From: CAYQTL01 sp964420405
GTDB lineage: Bacteria; Acidobacteriota; Thermoanaerobaculia; Thermoanaerobaculales; Sulfomarinibacteraceae
Assembly: GCA_964420405.1 (NCBI GenBank)
Contig: CAYQTL010000004.1
Span: forward strand, 1-64,000
Direction of reading: 5' to 3'
Length of the DNA: 64,000 nucleotides
In this document: piece by piece, positions 59,304 through 64,000 of the stretch
Position numbering within the stretch: position 1 is the first letter of the stretch
Layout of the letters: the number at the start of each line of letters is the position of its first letter
Notes under the pieces: model-generated
Seen by the model: only the letters and a program-made list of their open reading frames with translations
Databases searched by the model: none
What the model was told of the DNA's origin: nothing
Translations under genes and position numbers: made by a program

Positions 59304-60131
59304 ATGGACCCACTCCAGGCCGAGGGGCTGCGCCAGCTGCTCGCGGCGGCGACCGACTTCGGCGCCCGGTGCGCGCTGTGGAGCGCCGTGGGCGTCGGTC
59401 TGGGGGTCGCCTGCGGCGCCGCGGCCGCCATCGCGCTCCAGCTCGTCGCGGCCCGGCCTCTGCTGCGGTGGGGCCTCGGCCCGTCCGGCGCGGCATCGTG
59501 TCTGTCGGCGGCGCTCCTCGTGACTGGCGGAGTGGTGGGCGGCGGGTGGGCCGGGGGCTGGCTCGGCGCCGACCGCTGCGTCCACCTGGCGGTCCACGAG
59601 CGCTACCTGCTCGAGGACGCGGCCCTCAGGGGGCTGGTCCACGCCGCCACCGCCGGCGAGGAGCACGCCGACGTCGCCGAGGCGATCCGGCGGGCGATCG
59701 ACGCGGCTGGCGGCTCCCTCGCGGCGTTCGCCGACGAGGTCCGGACGCGGGTCGGCGCGGACAGCCCGGACGTGGAGCTGCCGCCGGCGCTGTCCGGCGA
59801 CGGCGTGCGCCGTCTGGCGACCGCTCTGGAGGAGCGGGGCCTGGTGGACTCCCGCCACCTGGCGGAGGTCCACCGGATCGGCGGATTCCGCGCCGCGCTC
59901 GACAGCCCCGACGACGAGCTCGCGGGCTACGCCGGAAACGTTCTCGACGCGACGGCGACGGTCCGGGGGCAGCTGGAGCTGGCGGTGGACGGCCTGGTCT
60001 GGTCCAACGCGATCGGCGGCATCGCGGCGGGCCTCGGCGTGCCGCTGCTGCTGGTCGCGCTGCTCGCCGCCGCCGCCAGGCTCGCCGGCATGCGGACGCC
60101 GCCGCCCCCCCGGTCCGGGAGAGGACCGTGA
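59304..60131 (+). CDS. Hypothetical membrane protein
   Basis: A 275-residue protein of no known family. Hydrophobic segments lie at about residues 22-50, 58-85 and 228-255. The middle (residues 95-225) is soluble and helical, with HERYLLEDAALRGLVHAAT, EAIRRAIDAAGGSLAAFADE and VRRLATALEERGLVDSRHL. It could be an inner-membrane protein with a large periplasmic or cytoplasmic helical loop. TACGCT ends seven bases before the ATG without a Shine-Dalgarno. The stop overlaps the GTG of the thioredoxin-HEAT gene, so the two are a unit. Confidence 0.7.
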   Translation: MDPLQAEGLRQLLAAATDFGARCALWSAVGVGLGVACGAAAAIALQLVAARPLLRWGLGPSGAASCLSAALLVTGGVVGGGWAGGWLGADRCVHLAVHERYLLEDAALRGLVHAATAGEEHADVAEAIRRAIDAAGGSLAAFADEVRTRVGADSPDVELPPALSGDGVRRLATALEERGLVDSRHLAEVHRIGGFRAALDSPDDELAGYAGNVLDATATVRGQLELAVDGLVWSNAIGGIAAGLGVPLLLVALLAAAARLAGMRTPPPPRSGRGP

Positions 60132-61066
60132 GCGACCGGCGGGACGAGATCACGCTCGTCCTCCATCGCGACGCCGCTCAGCCGGCGCGGACGGAAGCGC
60201 TACGGAGAGCGGCTGTCGAGGCCGTGCAGCGTCATCGGGGATCGGTGACGATGATCGACGGCGACGGGACCGGCCAGCCCGCACTGCCCGCCCTGACGGT
60301 GCGGGTCGGCCCGCGGGACGCGGCCCACTGGCTGGCGGTCCCCGAGGGTCCGGAGGCGGCGCCGTTCGCGGCCGCCCTCCAGCGATTCCTGGCGCACGGG
60401 CGAACGGACGGCGACGAGGAAGCCCAGGCTTCGAGGGTCGACGTGTTCGTCGCCGCCGCGTGCCCGAACTGCCCGCGGGCGGTCGACGCGGCGTTGCGGG
60501 TGGCTGCCGACGATCGGGCGGTGACCGTGGCGGTGGTCGATGCCCAGGCGTTCCCGGACATGGCCGAGGCGATCCCGGTGCGGTCGGTGCCGACCACCGT
60601 GGTCGACGGCGGCGCGACCTTCGTCGGGGAGGTGACGGCGGGCCAGCTCCGTCAGACGTTGGCCGGCCGGGGCGCGCCCGGACAGACCGAGGCGGTGCTG
60701 CGGTCCCTCGTCGAGGCGGGCCGGCTCGAGGCCGCCGGCCGCTGGATCGCGGAGAACCACGCCGGACGGTCGTTCGGCCGGATATGGCGGGAGGCAGCCA
60801 TGGAGTCGCGGATCGGCCTCACCCTCGCGGCGGAGCACGCCCTCGAGGCCGACGCGCGCGCGCTGGACGCCTCGGTCCCGGATCTCGTCGAGCTGCTCGA
60901 CACCCCCGAGGCGGGTCGCCGCGGCGACACCGTCGACCTCCTCGGCCGGATCGCCCATCCCGACACCCGCGGTGCCCTCGTCCTGCTCCGGACCGACCCC
61001 GACCCCGACATCGCCGAGGCGGCCGCCGAGGCCGTCGACGCGATCGACGCCCGCCGGGACGCCTGA
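60128..61066 (+). CDS. Thioredoxin-fold (CPNC) protein with HEAT-like C-terminus
   Basis: A 312-residue cytosolic protein. The first 100 residues resemble the N-terminal half of the AhpF/glutaredoxin-like tandem domain without a CXXC. Residues 105-185 hold a redox-active thioredoxin fold with VDVFVAAACPNCPRAVDAAL (Cys 112 and 115) and the cis-Pro loop AIPVRSVPTTVVDG. The C-terminal 120 residues are helical and end in HEAT-like repeats (VDLLGRIAHPDTRGALVLLR, DPDPDIAEAAAEAVDAI). Fusion of a glutaredoxin-like reductase with HEAT repeats suggests a scaffolded redox role. It is co-translated with the membrane protein upstream. Confidence 0.75.
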   Translation: MSDRRDEITLVLHRDAAQPARTEALRRAAVEAVQRHRGSVTMIDGDGTGQPALPALTVRVGPRDAAHWLAVPEGPEAAPFAAALQRFLAHGRTDGDEEAQASRVDVFVAAACPNCPRAVDAALRVAADDRAVTVAVVDAQAFPDMAEAIPVRSVPTTVVDGGATFVGEVTAGQLRQTLAGRGAPGQTEAVLRSLVEAGRLEAAGRWIAENHAGRSFGRIWREAAMESRIGLTLAAEHALEADARALDASVPDLVELLDTPEAGRRGDTVDLLGRIAHPDTRGALVLLRTDPDPDIAEAAAEAVDAIDARRDA

Positions 61067-61176
61067 GCGGCACGGATCGCGATCACCGGCGGATCGGGAG
61101 GAACCACGGCTCGGCGCCGGCCCGCTGCCGGTCGATCCGGAGCGTCCATCGTGAGCCGGCCACGAGCTCTGTCGCC

Positions 61177-61689
61177 TCATGCTGCGGTCGGCGTCCGCTC
61201 CATCCATTCCAGGGGCACGCGGACGGCGGTGACGGTGCCCTCGGCGCAGACGTCGCCGCCGGCCTCGAGCGTGCAACGGAGCACGGTCCTCCGGTCCGAC
61301 ACATCCTCGACCCGCGCCCGCACCACCAGCTCGGCGCCCATCGGAGCAGGGCGCCGGTAGCGCACGTCGAGAACGCCGGTTGCGTACCACTCGGCGGGCG
61401 CCTCCCCGAAGGGTCGCCCGGAGCGGCGGTGGGCATCGGCGATGGCGGTGCAGACCGCGTGGCAGTCGATGGCGGTGGCCAGGATGCCGCCGTTGACCAC
61501 GTGGGACGGCGCGGCGGCCATGTGCGGCTCCGGCCGGAACCGGCACTCGGCCTCGCGCTCGCCGACCCACCGGCTCTTCAGCCGCAGCCCGCCGGGGTTG
61601 TCGCGGCCGCAGCCGAAGCAGTGGTTGCCGCCGAGAAGATCCTGGAAGGCGGGCTCGTGGGTGTCGGATCGCTGCCTGTCTGCTGGCAT
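61177..61689 (-). CDS. PaaI-like hotdog-fold thioesterase
   Basis: A 170-residue hotdog protein. The N-terminus has NHCFGCGRDNPGGLRLKSRW, a Cys motif found in a subgroup of PaaI-like thioesterases. VVNGGILATAIDCHAVCTAI is the core helix region where the catalytic Asp or Glu usually sits, and VLDVRYRRPAPMGAELVVRA is the central strand pair. Such enzymes hydrolyse acyl- or aryl-CoA. GGAGG eight bases before ATG 61689 favours that start over an in-frame upstream ATG. It diverges from the CP-repeat protein gene. Substrate is not evident. Confidence 0.85.
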   Translation of the reverse strand: MPADRQRSDTHEPAFQDLLGGNHCFGCGRDNPGGLRLKSRWVGEREAECRFRPEPHMAAAPSHVVNGGILATAIDCHAVCTAIADAHRRSGRPFGEAPAEWYATGVLDVRYRRPAPMGAELVVRARVEDVSDRRTVLRCTLEAGGDVCAEGTVTAVRVPLEWMERTPTAA

Positions 61690-61824
61690 CTCGTTCCTCC
61701 GTGGCGGGCGGCGCGTGGCCGCCCTCACCGTCTCCTACGCGACCGCCCGGCGGATCCCGCCAGCGCGATGGAAGGGGCGGCGGGCGGCCGCCGGTTGCAC
61801 GGGGCGAACGAACGGAGGTCACCC

Positions 61825-62268
61825 ATGGTCCGCACCGTCACCGCCGTCCTCGCCGTCTACGCCGCCGGCATCGCGACCGCCGTCGCGGCCTCGTTCCTGC
61901 TGGCCGCGCCGCCCGCGATCCCGCCGGCGGCCGCCACCGGCGTCGTGCCCGCCGTGCTGAGCGACGGCGGGGTACCGCTGGCCGCCGCCGCCGGGCGGTG
62001 CCCGTACCTCTCCTCCCGCGCCGCGGCCGGACGGTGCCCGTACCTGGCCACCCGCTCCACCGCAAGCGGGTGCCCCTTCCTCGCCGCACGGGTCGTCTCC
62101 GGCGACTGCCCCTTCCTCGCGAAGACCGCCTCGGAGTGCCCCGCCGTCCATGGCGCGCCGACGGCCTGTCCGCGCGGAGGCGAGACCGTGACGGAGCCGA
62201 CGCCCGGCGGCGCCGTCCGCGCGGTCCATCCCGCCGCACGACCGGACACCGCCGGCGGCAGGTCCTGA
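61825..62268 (+). CDS. Membrane-anchored CP-repeat protein
   Basis: A 147-residue protein of unknown function. An N-terminal hydrophobic segment (residues 4-28, signal peptide or anchor) is followed by four tandem 12-residue units of the form G-x-Cys-Pro-Tyr/Phe-Leu: GRCPYLSSRAAA, GRCPYLATRSTA, SGCPFLAARVVS and GDCPFLAKTASE. Two further Cys-Pro pairs follow (CPAVHG and CPRG). All six cysteines (59, 71, 83, 95, 105 and 115) precede Pro. Cys-Pro is the core of heme regulatory motifs, and CPAVHG resembles the N-terminal CPVMHG of catalase-peroxidases. Heme or metal binding is therefore conceivable. CGGAGG eight bases upstream supports the ATG. Confidence 0.75.
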   Translation: MVRTVTAVLAVYAAGIATAVAASFLLAAPPAIPPAAATGVVPAVLSDGGVPLAAAAGRCPYLSSRAAAGRCPYLATRSTASGCPFLAARVVSGDCPFLAKTASECPAVHGAPTACPRGGETVTEPTPGGAVRAVHPAARPDTAGGRS

Positions 62269-62547
62269 GGAAAGACGGCGACGAACCACGGCAAAGAGCC
62301 CGGACCCGTCCCGTCAGCGGACGCTCGAGGCACGAGGCCAGGCCGATCCACGATATCGCGGGCTCCCGCGTCGACTCCCGAGGCTCCGGTCGTCCCCTCC
62401 GCAGGCCCGCCGCTGCCGCTGACCCTGCCGCGGCATCGGGCACGGTCGCGGACACGGACGCGGACGCGGGAGGCGGCGATCGCGGGCGCCGGCCGACCCG
62501 CCGATGGTAGAATCGAGACTCAGAATCTTGAAAGGCGGGCCCGCACG
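62269..62547. other. Intergenic region upstream of the ECF sigma gene
   Basis: Contains CCGCTGCCGCTGACCCTGCC and a run of GGACGC/GGACAC units (about 62440-62478), relatives of the GTCCGC family. TAGAAT (62508-62513) is a probable -10 for the sigma-factor gene. No gene is seen. Confidence 0.7.
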
Positions 62548-63144
62548 ATGAGCGAACGACCACCGCACGAGGTGACGATGCTGCTCGGCCGCTACCGGGA
62601 GGGCGACCGCGAGGCGTTCGACCGGATCGTGCCGCTGCTGTACGACGACCTGCGGAAGGTCGCCCGACGGCAGCTGCGGCGCGGCCGGCCCGGGCAGACG
62701 CTGAACACCACCGGCCTGGTGCACGAGGTGTACCTCAAGCTGTCCGACCAGTCGGGGATGCAGGCGAAGGACCGAGGCCACTTCCTCGCCATCTCGGCCC
62801 GCGCCATGCGCCAGGTGATCGCCGACGCCGCCCGGCGGCGCACGGCCGAGAAGCGCGGCGGCCAGGAGGATCCGATCCCGCTCGACGAGGCGCCCCAGCT
62901 CGCCGCCGACCAGGCGCGCTGGCTGCTCGACGTCGACCGCGCGCTGGAGGAGCTGGCGAAGCACCACGAGCGGATGGCGCGGGTGGTCGAGTGCCGGTTC
63001 TTCGCCGGCCTGTCGGAGGAGGAGACGGCGGCCGCCCTCGACACCTCGCTGCGCACCGTCCAACGGGACTGGATGCGCGCCCGGGCGTGGCTCAAGGAGG
63101 CTCTCGGCGACACCCCGACACCGTCGACGCCAGAGGACGGCTGA
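62548..63144 (+). CDS. ECF-family sigma-70 factor (Planctomycetes/Acidobacteria type)
   Basis: A 198-residue ECF sigma factor. Region 2 is PLLYDDLRKVARRQLRRGRP followed by LVHEVYLKLSDQ and the ISARAMRQVIADAARRR segment that would bind the -10. Region 4 has VVECRFFAGLSEEETAAAL followed by TSLRTVQRDWMRARAWLKEA for -35 recognition. The pattern TLNTTGLVHEVYLKL and the IADAARRRTAEKRGG segment match the group mostly found in Planctomycetes and Acidobacteria, often paired with serine/threonine kinases. No anti-sigma or kinase gene is within view. It converges with the BLUF gene. Confidence 0.92.
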   Translation: MSERPPHEVTMLLGRYREGDREAFDRIVPLLYDDLRKVARRQLRRGRPGQTLNTTGLVHEVYLKLSDQSGMQAKDRGHFLAISARAMRQVIADAARRRTAEKRGGQEDPIPLDEAPQLAADQARWLLDVDRALEELAKHHERMARVVECRFFAGLSEEETAAALDTSLRTVQRDWMRARAWLKEALGDTPTPSTPEDG

Positions 63145-63159
63145 CGCGGACGCCGGGCC

Positions 63160-63582
63160 TCAGCCCGACAGCATCTCCTGCTCGAGCACCCTCTCGATCG
63201 AGCGCACCATCGAGTCGAGCGTGCGCTGCTGGTCCACCGTCGCCTTCATCAGCGCCTTGAGCGGCAGCAGCCGGACGTGCGAGTCGGCATCGAGGTTGAC
63301 GGTCTGCATCGACCAGTTGGGAAACAACCGGTCGGCCACCTCCTCCGACCGCAGCAGCAGCACGTCCGAGTGGCGGTCGTCCTCGAGGATCGTCCGGTAC
63401 AGGCTCTCCACGCGAGCCGGCTCGCCCTCGATGATCTGGTAGAAGAGCCCGCCGGACGCCATCAGGACGCCGGTCACCCCGAGCCGGCGGTTCTTCGCCG
63501 CGGCGACGGCCCCGAGCTGGTCGATGTCCGCCGCCGTCAACGGCTGCGCGAACCGGCTGACGTAGGTGATGCGCTTGAGCAC
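63160..63582 (-). CDS. Standalone BLUF-domain blue-light sensor
   Basis: A 140-residue protein made of one BLUF domain (FAD-binding blue-light receptor) and a short C-terminal helix pair. The photochemical residues fall at the right places: Tyr7 (RITYVSR), Asn31 (AKNRRLGVTG), Gln49 (FYQIIEGE), Trp90 and Met92 (FPNWSM). The spacings Tyr-Asn 24, Tyr-Gln 42, Tyr-Trp 83 and Tyr-Met 85 equal those of AppA. Short BLUF proteins act through partner proteins; none is identified here. AGGAGGGG lies about six bases before the ATG. It converges with the ECF sigma gene. Confidence 0.95.
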   Translation of the reverse strand: MLKRITYVSRFAQPLTAADIDQLGAVAAAKNRRLGVTGVLMASGGLFYQIIEGEPARVESLYRTILEDDRHSDVLLLRSEEVADRLFPNWSMQTVNLDADSHVRLLPLKALMKATVDQQRTLDSMVRSIERVLEQEMLSG

Positions 63583-63668
63583 CGGTCCCCTCCTGAAGGT
63601 ACGGACCGCCCGGGCGGCAGAGCCCCCGCCCGGGCGTCGTCATGATCAGCCGACGGTCGTCGTCGGGT

Positions 63669-64000
63669 CTACTTGCAGGTCATCCCTCCCGGCCGGCCGC
63701 GGCACTTGAGCGAGCAGCAGTCCACGTCGCTGGTGCACGGCGCGTCGAGCGGCTGACAGGTCGCCGAGCACGCGGGATCGGTCTCGCAGTCCGGATCGTT
63801 GCAGTCGGCGGCGCCGTCGCAGTCGTTGTCGAGGCCGTCGGCACAGGTGTCGTTCGGCACCTCGGAGGACGGCGGGAAACCGCAGTCCTCGGAGCAGCTG
63901 CAGAGGTCCTCGCCTGGGTCGCAGGTCCCGTCGCCGCAGTAGCTGCTTCCGCTGTCGCAGTCGATGGCGCAGTTGAGCGCGTCCTCGGAGCCCTCGCAGA
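63669..64000 (-). CDS. Cys-rich MopE-like surface protein, C-terminal part (cut by window edge)
   Basis: The frame is open at the window edge, so only the last 110 or so residues are seen. They are very Cys-rich: CGDGTCDPGEDLCSCSEDCG, then DGLDNDCDGAADCNDPDC, a MopE-type metal-binding motif, and finally APCTSDVDCCSLKCRGRPGG. The repeated CGDGxC and DNDCDG patterns are typical of secreted or surface proteins of Myxococcota and Acidobacteriota and are thought to bind calcium or copper. No C-terminal sorting motif is visible; the protein ends GGMTCK. Confidence 0.8.
   Translation of the reverse strand, partial: CEGSEDALNCAIDCDSGSSYCGDGTCDPGEDLCSCSEDCGFPPSSEVPNDTCADGLDNDCDGAADCNDPDCETDPACSATCQPLDAPCTSDVDCCSLKCRGRPGGMTCK

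Overview
The window is a high-GC (about 70 percent) bacterial chromosome segment from a draft or metagenome assembly; a run of 100 N sits at 6251-6350. Several gene families fit Acidobacteriota, possibly a Thermoanaerobaculia-like lineage: an ECF sigma factor of the group typical of Planctomycetes and Acidobacteria, a TonB-dependent receptor with an N-terminal carboxypeptidase-regulatory-like domain, futalosine-type menaquinone synthesis (mqnA), long-form urocanate hydratase and a Cys-rich MopE-like surface protein. The lineage is inferred from gene content only. No rRNA, tRNA, phage, transposase or CRISPR array was seen.

Layout. 1-5.6 kb: queC, a BlaI-type repressor with an M56 peptidase sensor, and feoAB. 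5.6-6.7 kb: gene-free, repeat-rich, with the assembly gap. 6.7-13 kb: hutU, an MgtC/DUF4010 membrane protein, a decayed secreted-protein gene and a PhoD-like phosphatase. 13-21.3 kb: a heterodimeric ABC exporter divergent from a GT39-like membrane glycosyltransferase, then an rsbU-like phosphatase overlapping an SGNH-like protein, and a DUF423 protein. 21.3-32 kb: a BtuF-like binding protein, a HAD 5'-nucleotidase, a TonB receptor with a terminator-like hairpin in its leader, mqnA, an acyl-CoA dehydrogenase and a DUF2231 protein. 32-43.6 kb: one long minus-strand efflux block (RND pump, periplasmic adaptor, second RND pump, MshEN-domain protein, TolC-like channel). 43.8-49 kb: priA, a GFA-family protein, an alpha/beta hydrolase and an alkyltransferase-like protein. 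48.6-54.5 kb: an NAD unit with nadA-nadB-nadC, an NrtR-type regulator and an ADP-ribosylglycohydrolase. 54.5-57.8 kb: an unusual three-gene operon (adenylation-carrier protein, ferredoxin-domain protein, unknown Cys protein). 57.8-64 kb: an MFS transporter, a membrane protein plus thioredoxin-HEAT pair, a thioesterase, a CP-repeat protein, an ECF sigma factor, a BLUF photosensor and a truncated Cys-rich protein.

Genes that appear to work together: the BlaI/M56 pair with a promoter-overlapping operator; feoA-feoB with a good promoter; the NAD genes, where a promoter carrying two palindromes precedes nadA beside a Nudix-winged-helix regulator; and the tandem RND system.

Intergenic DNA is full of repeats. 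Degenerate GATCCC hexamer runs occur at about 16 places, often as inverted pairs. There are also a palindromic family beginning GTAGGGCGGCGG (three copies), a family bounded by CCGTAGCGCC (several copies), a hairpin family ending in CAGGATGAC (two copies) and GTCCGC-type runs. About ten genes lack a Shine-Dalgarno but have a TANNNT hexamer 6-9 nt before the start codon, which points to common leaderless transcription.
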